Origin: Roseovarius aestuarii
GTDB lineage: Bacteria > Pseudomonadota > Alphaproteobacteria > Rhodobacterales > Rhodobacteraceae
Length of the DNA: 64,000 nt
Direction of reading: 5' to 3'
Assembly: GCA_027214255.1 (NCBI GenBank)
Contig: JAPWHL010000001.1
Coordinates: forward strand, 62,001-126,000
Positions within the stretch are counted from its first letter, which is position 1. Each line of letters opens with the position of its first letter. The notes under the pieces are model-generated. The model worked only from the letters and a program-made list of their open reading frames with translations, did no database searches and was not told where the DNA came from. The translations under genes were made by a program, and so were the position numbers. This document shows positions 27,964 through 35,066 of the stretch, piece by piece.

Positions 27964-29097
27964 ATGCCAAAGACAACCCGTTTTGAAACACCCGGCCCGG
28001 TCGAGTCCGAGCTGCGCGATGCCATGTCTTCGACCGAGGAAATCATCGCCGAGGCGCGTGCCGGCCGGATGTATATTTTGGTCGACCATGAAGACCGCGA
28101 AAACGAAGGTGATTTCGTCATTCCCGCCGAGTATGCGGATGCAAGCGCGATCAATTTCATGGCAACGCATGGGCGGGGCCTGATCTGCCTGCCGATGCAA
28201 TCCAGCCGGATTGATGAACTGGGCCTGCCGATGATGGCCGTCAACAACTCTTCGCGCCACGAGACTGCCTTTACCGTATCGATCGAGGCGCGCGAAGGTG
28301 TCAGTACCGGCATTTCGGCGGCTGATCGTGCGTTGACCGTGGCAACTGCGATAAACCCGGCCAACACGGCGTCGGCCATTGCGACACCCGGCCATGTGTT
28401 CCCGCTGCGCGCGCGCAATGGTGGCGTTCTGGTGCGGGCAGGCCATACCGAGGCGGCGGTGGACATCTCGCGCCTAGCCGGCCTGACCCCTGCGGGCGTG
28501 ATTTGCGAAATCATGAAGGCCGATGGCACCATGGCGCGCCTGCCCGATCTGATTGAGGTCGCCCGCGAGCACGGGCTGAAAATAGGAACGATCAGCGATT
28601 TGATCGCTTACCGTCACAAGCACGACAATCTGGTGCGCGAGGACCGTCGCGAACAGGTTGAGGCCCATATCGGCGGCACGTGGGAAATGCGTATTTTTTC
28701 GGATAAAATCACCGAGACCGAGCATGTCGTGCTGATCAAGGGTGATATTGACGATGGCGCTCCGGTTCTGGCCCGCGCACACGCGCTGAATGCGTTGGAG
28801 GATGTTCTGGGCATTGGTGGCGCACCTGCGGGCAAGCTGCGCAGCGCGATGCAGATTATCGCCGACGAGGGGCGCGGTGCCGTGTTCCTGTTTCGCCAGC
28901 CACGCGCTAAACTCGCCGGCGAGATCGATGAGGATGGGCCACGTACCATCAAAAACACTGGGCTAGGCGCACAGATCATGTCCACGATGGGGCTTCAGGA
29001 GCTGATTCTGCTGACCGACAACCCCGATACGCGCTATCTGGGGCTGGATGCATATGGTATTTCCATAACGGGCACCCGCCCGCTGAGCAAAGGATAA
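27964..29097 (+). CDS. ribB: 3,4-dihydroxy-2-butanone-4-phosphate synthase with degenerate GTP cyclohydrolase II domain
   Basis: The N-terminal domain (residues 15-215) is a complete RibB: DHEDRENEGDFVIPAEYA, THGRGLICLPM and PGHVFPLRARNGGVLVRAGH. It makes the four-carbon unit for riboflavin. The C-terminal half (220-370) aligns with the RibA domain but has lost the zinc cysteines: where RibA has Cys and RCDCG, this protein reads AHALNALEDVLGIG. It is therefore probably a RibBX-type protein without cyclohydrolase activity, and a separate ribA is expected elsewhere. ribH follows after 4 bp. Confidence 0.9.
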   Translation: MPKTTRFETPGPVESELRDAMSSTEEIIAEARAGRMYILVDHEDRENEGDFVIPAEYADASAINFMATHGRGLICLPMQSSRIDELGLPMMAVNNSSRHETAFTVSIEAREGVSTGISAADRALTVATAINPANTASAIATPGHVFPLRARNGGVLVRAGHTEAAVDISRLAGLTPAGVICEIMKADGTMARLPDLIEVAREHGLKIGTISDLIAYRHKHDNLVREDRREQVEAHIGGTWEMRIFSDKITETEHVVLIKGDIDDGAPVLARAHALNALEDVLGIGGAPAGKLRSAMQIIADEGRGAVFLFRQPRAKLAGEIDEDGPRTIKNTGLGAQIMSTMGLQELILLTDNPDTRYLGLDAYGISITGTRPLSKG

Positions 29098-29101
29098 ACC
29101 G

Positions 29102-29641
29102 ATGGCTGATAGTGAATACGCCCTTGCGCGCCCCACGTTTGAACGCCCGGTCAAACTGTTGATCGTTGTCGCGCCATTCTATCGCGATATCGCCGACAAC
29201 CTGCTGGCGGGCGCTCGCGCCGAGATCGAGGCTGCGGGCGGCACCCATGAAACGGTGGAAGTGCCCGGCGCGTTGGAAGTGCCCACCGCTATCGGTATCG
29301 CCGAACGCCTGAGCAATTTTGACGGCTATGTCGCGCTGGGCTGTGTGATCCGGGGCGAAACCACGCATTACGACACGGTTTGCAACGATTCCAGTCGCGG
29401 TATTACGCTGCTGGGCCTTCAGGGGCTGTGCGTGGGCAATGGCATCCTGACCGTTGAAAACAAGGCGCAGGCCGATGTCCGCGCCGACCCGACCCAGATG
29501 AACAAAGGGGCAGGGGCCGCTGCTGCCGCGTTGCACCTGATCGCGCTGACACGCAAATGGGGATCGCCGCGCAAGGGCGTCGGCTTTGTTCCAAACGAAT
29601 ACAAGATTGCTGAGAATTCAAAGGATACCCCCACCGCATGA
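29102..29641 (+). CDS. ribH: 6,7-dimethyl-8-ribityllumazine synthase RibH
   Basis: Condenses the RibB product with a ribitylaminouracil to form lumazine, the riboflavin precursor. The 179-residue protein has the motifs VEVPGALEVPTAIGIA and ALGCVIRGETTHYD, with the active-site His in the second. It is translated between ribB and nusB and overlaps nusB by 4 bp. Confidence 0.96.
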   Translation: MADSEYALARPTFERPVKLLIVVAPFYRDIADNLLAGARAEIEAAGGTHETVEVPGALEVPTAIGIAERLSNFDGYVALGCVIRGETTHYDTVCNDSSRGITLLGLQGLCVGNGILTVENKAQADVRADPTQMNKGAGAAAAALHLIALTRKWGSPRKGVGFVPNEYKIAENSKDTPTA

Positions 29642-30123
29642 CGGACGCGCCTCTCCCGCTTTCAGGCAACAAGAAACGTCAGATGCGCTCGGCGGCGCGG
29701 CTTTATGCCGTGCAGGCGCTGTTTCAGATGGAGCATTCCAATCAAAGCGCCGATACGGTCTATGTTGAATTTCTGGACCACCGGTTTGGTGCGCAGGTGG
29801 ATGACACGACGGATATGGTTGACGGTGACGTGGATCTGTTCCGCGCCCTTCTGGACCGCGCCGTCGAGGATCAGCGCCAGATTGACCAGATGACCGATCG
29901 AGCGCTGGTCGCCAAATGGCCGATTGCGCGGATTGACCCTACGTTGCGTGCGCTATTTCGCGCGGCTGGGGCCGAATTGGTCTTGGCCATCGCGCCGCCG
30001 CGCGTGGTGATCACGGAATTCGTTGACGTCGCCAACAGTTTCTATCCCGAAGGCCGCGAACCCAAGTTCGTCAACGCAGTGCTGGACCACATGGCACGCG
30101 AGGCCCAGCCTCAGGCGTTCTAG
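29638..30123 (+). CDS. nusB: Transcription antitermination factor NusB
   Basis: RNA-binding helical protein of the rRNA antitermination complex. The 161-residue protein starts its fold with RSAARLYAVQALFQMEHS and ends with EFVDVANSFYPEGREPKFVNAVLD, the typical NusB C terminus. The ribH-nusB order with overlapping ends is common. A perfect 10-bp hairpin follows. Confidence 0.95.
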   Translation: MTDAPLPLSGNKKRQMRSAARLYAVQALFQMEHSNQSADTVYVEFLDHRFGAQVDDTTDMVDGDVDLFRALLDRAVEDQRQIDQMTDRALVAKWPIARIDPTLRALFRAAGAELVLAIAPPRVVITEFVDVANSFYPEGREPKFVNAVLDHMAREAQPQAF

Positions 30124-30143
30124 GGCGGTTTTCTTTGGCCAAG

Positions 30144-30165
30144 GGTCGGCCATTTATGGCCGACC
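30144..30165. terminator. Hairpin after nusB
   Basis: GGTCGGCCAT-TT-ATGGCCGACC is a perfect 10-bp stem 20 bp after the nusB stop. It is followed by GTCTT only, so it may be a factor-dependent end or an RNA-stability element. Confidence 0.55.
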
Positions 30166-30229
30166 GTCTTGAGGCGCCGCCGGAATGGCATATACTAATA
30201 ACGAAGACTCATTGAAGGAGCCGACGTTG

Positions 30230-30574
30230 ATGCGACAACCTATGCCAAAGTTGATCCGCCTATACATCACGCATTGCGTCATCGGGTTTGGCTTGGCAGC
30301 CGTTTTTGTCGGCATGTTGATGTGGTTCAACATAGCAAACCTCTGGAGCCTGATCAGCGGCTCGGACAAGGGGTGGCTGGCTCTTTTGGTCTTGTGGTTG
30401 TCCAATGGTGTGGTGTTTGCCGGCGTGCAGTTCGGGATTGCCGTCATGCGCATGAAAGACGATGACGATGACGAACCACGCGGTGGCCGCCGTCAGCGTA
30501 TCGCGCCTCAGCCCGAAATGATCCCGATTCGGGTCACCGCGGGTGGGCCCCGCCAGCCCCGCCAGCGCCGCTAG
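30230..30574 (+). CDS. Small two-helix membrane protein of unknown function
   Basis: A 114-residue protein with two membrane helices (about residues 12-34 and 48-72), an acidic stretch (KDDDDDEPRGG) and a basic, Pro-rich tail (GGPRQPRQRR). I do not recognise a named family. The ATG at 30230 has an AAGGAG site 9 bp upstream. An in-frame ATG at 30185 is less likely. Confidence 0.75.
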   Translation: MRQPMPKLIRLYITHCVIGFGLAAVFVGMLMWFNIANLWSLISGSDKGWLALLVLWLSNGVVFAGVQFGIAVMRMKDDDDDEPRGGRRQRIAPQPEMIPIRVTAGGPRQPRQRR

Positions 30575-30687
30575 GCTTACCTCTGGCTTCCTGGGCCGCT
30601 TGCTGGCGGTGGCCTGTACCCGTTCACAATCTAGAGTCCGGCGATAGGTGACGCAGCCGTCGTGCGGCGCTAAAGTGTTTGTGAACC

Positions 30688-31200
30688 ATGGGGGGCCGCA
30701 CAGGCATATTGCACATGATCTGGCTGGAAGCGCTTAGCTATATCGTTACGATTCTGGGATTTCCAACGGCTATCGCAGTCATCGTGCGAGAAGAGCGTTT
30801 GCGGCGGCGCAACGAAGAACACGAGTTGCACCGCAACCTGTCAGAAGAATATGACAATTTCCTGCGGATGGTGATGGACAATGCCGATCTGCTGCTGATG
30901 AGCCGGACCGCGCCGCCATCCCCGTTATCAGATGAGCAATGCGAACGCAGGGATGTAATGTTTCGCATGTTGGTGTCGCTGTTTGAGAAGGCGTACATCA
31001 TCCTTTACTCTGAGCAGATGGATATCGAGGCGCGCCGGGTCTGGGGCAGTTGGCGCGACGATATGAGCGAATGGTGCGAACGCCCCGATTTTCGCGCCGC
31101 CTTGCCTGCCATGTTGGAAGGGGAAGACGACGCGTTTAGCCGGTATTTCATTGCATTATCTGACGACATAGACGCAAAGGCGCGTGCCAAAGCACGTTAA
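30688..31200 (+). CDS. Uncharacterised protein with one N-terminal membrane helix
   Basis: A 170-residue protein with a membrane helix near residues 10-32 (LEALSYIVTILGFPTAIAVI), a charged RLRRRNEEHELHRNL segment and an all-helical soluble part. No family recognised. An alternative start is the ATG at 30715. Neither start has a strong ribosome-binding site. Its stop lies just beyond the 3' end of the 6S RNA candidate, which is on the opposite strand. Confidence 0.65.
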   Translation: MGGRTGILHMIWLEALSYIVTILGFPTAIAVIVREERLRRRNEEHELHRNLSEEYDNFLRMVMDNADLLLMSRTAPPSPLSDEQCERRDVMFRMLVSLFEKAYIILYSEQMDIEARRVWGSWRDDMSEWCERPDFRAALPAMLEGEDDAFSRYFIALSDDIDAKARAKAR

Positions 31201-31210
31201 CATGGTCGTG

Positions 31211-31373
31211 GTGGCGGGCCCGCACGCAACCGTTTTGGTTGTATATTCCCGAGGACCTGTTTGTACAGGTGGGCGCCGGATAACCGAACCAGGGCTCGGA
31301 CAGAGCCAGCTCCCTCGGATTTGCTTAAGGCCACTGGAATGTAACCAGTCACGAGAAGGGCAGCACCCGCCAC
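31211..31373 (-). ncRNA. ssrS: 6S RNA (SsrS) candidate
   Basis: The ends pair perfectly: GUGGCGGG at the 5' end (31373-31366) with CCCGCCAC at the 3' end (31218-31211). Inside is a rod-like arm (CCGAG...UUCGG around GGCUC-UGUCC-GAGCC). On the 3' side of the bubble a hairpin ACCUGUACAAACAGGU is followed by CUCGGGAAUAUACAACC. This mirrors E. coli 6S, where ACCUUGAACCAAGGGU precedes CAAGGGUUACAGCC. The length of about 163 nt is right for 6S, which binds housekeeping RNA polymerase. A promoter-like pair (TTGTCG, 17 bp, TAGGTA) sits upstream. Assigned by structure and remembered pattern, not by a covariance model. Confidence 0.7.
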
Positions 31374-31378
31374 TGACC

Positions 31379-31407
31379 TACCTAAGCCTGCCAATGCGTT
31401 TCGACAA
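31379..31407 (-). promoter_or_regulatory. Predicted promoter of the 6S RNA
   Basis: Read on the minus strand: TTGTCG (31407-31402), a 17-bp spacer, then TAGGTA (31384-31379). This places the start near 31373, which is the first base of the closing stem. The -10 match is weak, but the agreement of position with the RNA end is good. Confidence 0.45.
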
Positions 31408-31419
31408 GGGGTTGCGTGC

Positions 31420-31434
31420 GTTCTCTTTTTGTTC
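31420..31434 (+). promoter_or_regulatory. LexA-binding SOS box of mmcB
   Basis: GTTC-TCTTTTT-GTTC is an exact match to the alphaproteobacterial SOS box GTTC-N7-GTTC. It ends 11 bp before the mmcB ATG. mmcB is SOS-regulated in Caulobacter, so the site and the gene support each other. Confidence 0.85.
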
Positions 31435-31445
31435 ATGATGCGGGT

Positions 31446-31901
31446 ATGGATGTTTCGAACGATACCACCCTGCTGTCGCGCATGCAGCCCGGTCAGATTT
31501 TGGCACGGGGCGTGTGCCGTCATCTGCTGAGCTATGACTTTGTGTCTATTGAAGAATATGTTCCCGAGCGCGGTAAGCGGGTGGACGTTATGGCGCTGGG
31601 ACCTAAGGGAGAGCTGTGGGTGATCGAATGCAAGTCCGGCCGCGCGGACTACATGGCTGACAGCAAATGGGAAGGGTATCTTGACTGGGCCGACAGGTTT
31701 TTCTGGGCGGTCGATACGAATTTCCCGACCGAGATCCTGCCAAGCAACACTGGCCTGATCATCGCCGATGCTTATGGCGGCGAGATCATCCGCATGGCCC
31801 CCGAGCACAAGTTGCCGGGGGCACGCCGCACGGCTGTAACCCGCAAATTCGCGCGTGACGCCGCGCGGCGGCTGCAGGGGTGGCGCGATCCGCGTTTATG
31901 A
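31446..31901 (+). CDS. mmcB: MmcB-family DNA repair protein
   Basis: Protein of the family implicated in mitomycin C resistance in Caulobacter. The 151-residue protein has a PD-(D/E)XK-like nuclease core: KRVDVMALGPKGELWVIECK (residues 43-62) holds the Asp and E-x-K residues. A C-terminal FARDAARRLQGWRDP segment follows. The ATG at 31446 is preferred because the SOS box ends 11 bp upstream; a longer frame from 31416 would run through the box. Its stop overlaps the convergent DUF6324 gene by 6 bp. Confidence 0.88.
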   Translation: MDVSNDTTLLSRMQPGQILARGVCRHLLSYDFVSIEEYVPERGKRVDVMALGPKGELWVIECKSGRADYMADSKWEGYLDWADRFFWAVDTNFPTEILPSNTGLIIADAYGGEIIRMAPEHKLPGARRTAVTRKFARDAARRLQGWRDPRL

Positions 31902-32081
31902 GGCTTTGGCGGCTGTCTTGGCGGCGGCGACGATTTCCGACGCGATTTCCTCGGCCTCTTCGGGGGTGAAATCCATCGGGACTTCGATGCCCTGCGATTC
32001 GACAAAGATTCGCACCATGCCCTGATCGGTAGGGCCGATCTGAAGATTCGCCTCGACGTCGCGTTCGCTGTTGATACCCAT
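31896..32081 (-). CDS. DUF6324 small protein
   Basis: A 61-residue acidic soluble protein beginning MGINSERDVEANLQIGPTDQ and ending in an Ala-rich tail. I recognise it as the Rhodobacterales family DUF6324, from memory. Function unknown. An AAGGAG site precedes the ATG at 32081. It is convergent with mmcB and overlaps it by 6 bp. Confidence 0.8.
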   Translation of the reverse strand: MGINSERDVEANLQIGPTDQGMVRIFVESQGIEVPMDFTPEEAEEIASEIVAAAKTAAKAS

Positions 32082-32253
32082 GGTGCGGCTCCTTCTTTTG
32101 CGGGGGTTTACCCGCATAAGGCACATAATAGCAAGCGGTGGCAGTGAACGGAGCTGATCGCATGGTGCAGTTAAAAAGGGTTGGTAAAAGCGACAAAATC
32201 CGCGTGTAACAGGCTTGCAATCTGAACCTGTGGCGGCTAAGTCCACCCGCAGT

Positions 32254-32330
32254 GCCGCCTTAGCTCAGTAGGTTAGAGCGCTTGATTGTGGATCAAGAGG
32301 TCCCCCGTTCGAGCCGGGGAGGTGGTACCA
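32254..32330 (+). tRNA. tRNA-His (anticodon GTG)
   Basis: A 77-nt cloverleaf with acceptor GCCGCCT/AGGTGGT, D arm TAGCTCAGTAGGTTAGAGC, anticodon stem-loop CTTGA-TTGTGGA-TCAAG (anticodon GTG), T arm CCCCG-TTCGAGC-CGGGG and encoded CCA. The discriminator base is A and the base before position 1 is T. It therefore lacks the usual encoded G-1 and C73, as is known for tRNA-His of many alphaproteobacteria. Confidence 0.97.
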
Positions 32331-32373
32331 CCCTTACATATCTGTTTGACGGGGCCGCTGAGTGCGGCTTCGC

Positions 32374-32700
32374 CTATTGTACGGCGATCGTTTGGCGCAA
32401 TGCCCCCGTGGCGCGGTCATAGATCAGGATGCGGTCGTCTGTTGTGACAATCGCAATCCAATCACTGCCTTGGGTAAAGGCCGTGGGTTCGGTTCCGTCG
32501 GGTAGGGTGATGGTGTTTGGCAGCTTTGGGAAATTGGTTACGTCCCCGCCAGAGAAGCGGGTGACAAACAGTGCGATGATCACTATGAAACCGATGATCA
32601 TCGTCGCGGTCAACAACGTGACCAGACGGCGCAGATATTTTATCATGACAGGGTCTATCGGACCCGGATCGCCCATCGGGGGCTGAGAGGGTGCGTCCAT
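32374..32700 (-). CDS. DUF6476-like single-helix membrane protein
   Basis: A 108-residue protein with a cytoplasmic N terminus, one membrane helix (about residues 28-50: LLTATMIIGFIVIIALFVT) and a short periplasmic domain ending in DDRILIYDRATGALRQTI. It resembles the Rhodobacterales family DUF6476, from memory; function unknown. A GGAG site lies 6 bp before its ATG, inside the rluD coding region. Its start codon shares two bases with the start codon of the divergent rluD. Confidence 0.75.
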   Translation of the reverse strand: MDAPSQPPMGDPGPIDPVMIKYLRRLVTLLTATMIIGFIVIIALFVTRFSGGDVTNFPKLPNTITLPDGTEPTAFTQGSDWIAIVTTDDRILIYDRATGALRQTIAVQ

Positions 32701-33748
32701 GGCTGACTCCACGCTGATTGTGCGGATCAATGAGGGCCCGCCGCCACGTCTTGATAAGGCACTGGCGCGCGATGTTCCAGAGGACGCGGCCCTGTCGCGC
32801 ACGCGTCTGGCGCGTCTGATCGCTGACGGGCAGGTGGCCGTGAACGGCGTGGTCTGTACCGATCCCAAGGCGCGGGTCTCGGAAGATGACGAGGTGTCGA
32901 TTACCGTCCCCGAAGCCGCCGAGAGCCATATCCTGCCCGAGGCGATGCCACTGGATGTTCTGTACGAGGATGCCGATCTGATCGTGGTGAACAAACCGGC
33001 TGGCATGGTGGTGCACCCGGCACCCGGTACGCCATCGGGCACGCTGGTAAATGCGTTATTGCATCATTTCGGCGGCGATTTGTCCGGCGTTGGTGGCTCT
33101 AAACGCCCCGGAATCGTGCATCGTATAGACAAAGACACCAGCGGGCTGTTGGTGGTTGCCAAATCGGATGCGGCGCATCACGGACTGGCCGCGCAATTCG
33201 CGGCGCATAGCGCGAAACGACGTTATCTGGCCATCTGCCATGCTGTGCCCGAGGCCGCAGACCCGCGCCTGCGTGGATTGCGCGGTGTCACGTTCGAGCC
33301 GGGCAATATCCTGCGCATTGCCACCCATCTGGGCCGCCACCGGACCGACCGTCAGCGTCAGGCCGTTAGTTTTCAGGGGGGGCGGCACGCCGTGACCCGC
33401 GCACGAACGCTTGAACGGTTCGGCACCCCCGCCGCCGCCGCGCTGTTGGAGTGCTGGCTTGAGACCGGGCGCACCCACCAGATTCGGGTGCATCTGTCCT
33501 ATGCGGGGCATGGTTTGATCGGTGATCCGGTGTACGGAGGCAAGCGTAAGCTGCCCCAAAAAGCCCTGCCGACAGGCGGGTTGGAGGCGGCACAGGATTT
33601 TCCGCGCCAGGCTTTGCATGCGGCCAGCCTTGGATTTGTGCACCCGGTCAGCGGCGACGAGATCGCGTTTGAGGCTCCCTTGCCCGATGACATGCGCGCG
33701 TTGATCGTGGCGCTGGGCGGTGTTGACACGTCCAGCACAGTTGCGTGA
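32699..33748 (+). CDS. rluD: Ribosomal large subunit pseudouridine synthase RluD
   Basis: RluA-family enzyme that makes pseudouridines in 23S rRNA helix 69. The N-terminal S4 domain (residues 15-75) contains LARLIADGQVAVNGVV. The catalytic domain has HRIDKDTSGLLVVAKSD with the catalytic Asp, and TGRTHQIRVHLSYAGHGLIG. It has 349 residues. RluC is an alternative, but the S4 domain and KPAGMVVHPAPG fit RluD. The start lies in a CATG shared with the divergent gene. Confidence 0.9.
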   Translation: MADSTLIVRINEGPPPRLDKALARDVPEDAALSRTRLARLIADGQVAVNGVVCTDPKARVSEDDEVSITVPEAAESHILPEAMPLDVLYEDADLIVVNKPAGMVVHPAPGTPSGTLVNALLHHFGGDLSGVGGSKRPGIVHRIDKDTSGLLVVAKSDAAHHGLAAQFAAHSAKRRYLAICHAVPEAADPRLRGLRGVTFEPGNILRIATHLGRHRTDRQRQAVSFQGGRHAVTRARTLERFGTPAAAALLECWLETGRTHQIRVHLSYAGHGLIGDPVYGGKRKLPQKALPTGGLEAAQDFPRQALHAASLGFVHPVSGDEIAFEAPLPDDMRALIVALGGVDTSSTVA

Positions 33749-33932
33749 GCGGCTGACACAGTCGCTGTTCTTGGGAACACTCTGCATTCATAAACTGTTA
33801 TGCTTTACGAGTGCGTTTCGAGCAAAACATGAGGCACAGCTTTCTTGACCCGCGAGCGGCATATCCAAGCTGCCCGCGTTTCACAGTAATTTCATGTCTC
33901 AAATATAGTTAGAAACGTATAGGATGCGCGTC

Positions 33933-33961
33933 TTGAAATCAGAATGATGCGATCCTAAATG
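33933..33961 (+). promoter_or_regulatory. Possible rpoH promoter
   Basis: TTGAAA at 33933 and TAAATG at 33956 are separated by 17 bp, with the start 46 bp or so before the ATG. The -35 is preceded by C (CTTGAAA), the consensus of heat-shock sigma promoters, which would fit autoregulation. The -10 is poor for either type. Confidence 0.35.
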
Positions 33962-34006
33962 AATGTTAAGGCCCTAAACATTGGGCGTTTTGAGAGGGCA
34001 AGAGTA

Positions 34007-34903
34007 ATGGCCAATTATGCAAATCTACCGGCACCAACGCCGGAGGGCGGTCTGAACCGCTATATGCAGGAAATTCGGAAATTCCCCCTGTTGGAGCCCG
34101 AAGAAGAATACATGCTGGCCAAGCGTTGGGTCGAGCAAGAGGATACCGAGGCAGCGCACCGCATGGTGACATCGCACCTGCGTTTGGCGGCCAAGATTGC
34201 CATGGGCTATCGCGGCTATGGCCTGCCACAGGCCGAGGTGATTTCCGAGGCGAACGTGGGCCTGATGCAGGCGGTCAAACGGTTTGACCCTGAAAAGGGC
34301 TTTCGTCTGGCGACCTATGCCATGTGGTGGATTCGTGCCAGCATTCAGGAATACATCCTGCGCAGTTGGTCATTGGTCAAAATGGGCACGACCAGCGGTC
34401 AGAAAAAGCTGTTTTTCAACCTGCGCAAGGCCAAGAACAAAATTGGCGCGTTGGAAGAGGGCGATTTGCGCCCCGAGAACGTCAAAACCATCGCCACCCA
34501 ACTGGGGGTCACCGAAGAAGAGGTGATTTCGATGAACCGCCGGATGTCGGGCGGGGATGCGTCGCTGAACGCCACCGTTGGATCGGAAGGCGAGGGCACG
34601 ATGCAATGGCAGGACTGGCTGGAAGACGAAGACGCGGATCAAGCCAGCGATTATGAGGCGCGTGACGAACTACAAGCGCGCCGCGAGCTTCTGGCCGAAT
34701 CAATGAGCGTTCTGAACGAACGGGAAAGGGATATCCTGACCCAGCGTCGGCTTGGCGAAAAGCCTGTCACCCTTGAGGATCTGAGCAGTCAGTATGACGT
34801 CAGCCGCGAGCGGATTCGCCAGATTGAGGTGCGCGCCTTTGAAAAGCTGCAAAAACGCATGCGCGATCTGGCCCAAGACAAGGGTATGATGGCCGATGCT
34901 TGA
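34007..34903 (+). CDS. rpoH: RNA polymerase sigma-32 factor RpoH
   Basis: Heat-shock sigma factor. Region 2 has SHLRLAAKIAMGYRGYG and RFDPEKGFRLATYAMWWIRA. The RpoH box is seen as QKKLFFNLRKAK near residue 132. Region 4 ends YDVSRERIRQIEVRAFEKLQ. It has 298 residues. The start at 34007 (MANYANLPAP) has a GAGAGGG site 9 bp upstream; the frame opens earlier at 33959. Many roseobacters have more than one rpoH; this could be either paralogue. Confidence 0.95.
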   Translation: MANYANLPAPTPEGGLNRYMQEIRKFPLLEPEEEYMLAKRWVEQEDTEAAHRMVTSHLRLAAKIAMGYRGYGLPQAEVISEANVGLMQAVKRFDPEKGFRLATYAMWWIRASIQEYILRSWSLVKMGTTSGQKKLFFNLRKAKNKIGALEEGDLRPENVKTIATQLGVTEEEVISMNRRMSGGDASLNATVGSEGEGTMQWQDWLEDEDADQASDYEARDELQARRELLAESMSVLNERERDILTQRRLGEKPVTLEDLSSQYDVSRERIRQIEVRAFEKLQKRMRDLAQDKGMMADA

Positions 34904-35066
34904 TGCCGTCTGATCCACTGCTGGCTGTGTGACACTTGCGCCCTGGCACTCACTGCTGGGGCGCAACTGCGTTTGCGCTCTGTAACAGGGCGGTGGACCC
35001 CTGTATATGCAGGGGTGTTGGCGCGTTACACAGGTGCGGCGCGGGTGTTATGTTGGGGGACATATT

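Noticed and set aside
31321..31370. Cobalamin riboswitch, because GGCCACTG and AACCAGTCACGAG appear on the plus strand
   Set aside because: The rest of the B12-box architecture is missing, the downstream gene is mmcB, and the same bases form the 6S-like fold on the minus strand.
31197..31808. A 203-codon minus-strand frame over the 6S RNA and mmcB
   Set aside because: It reads through the structured RNA and is antisense to mmcB.
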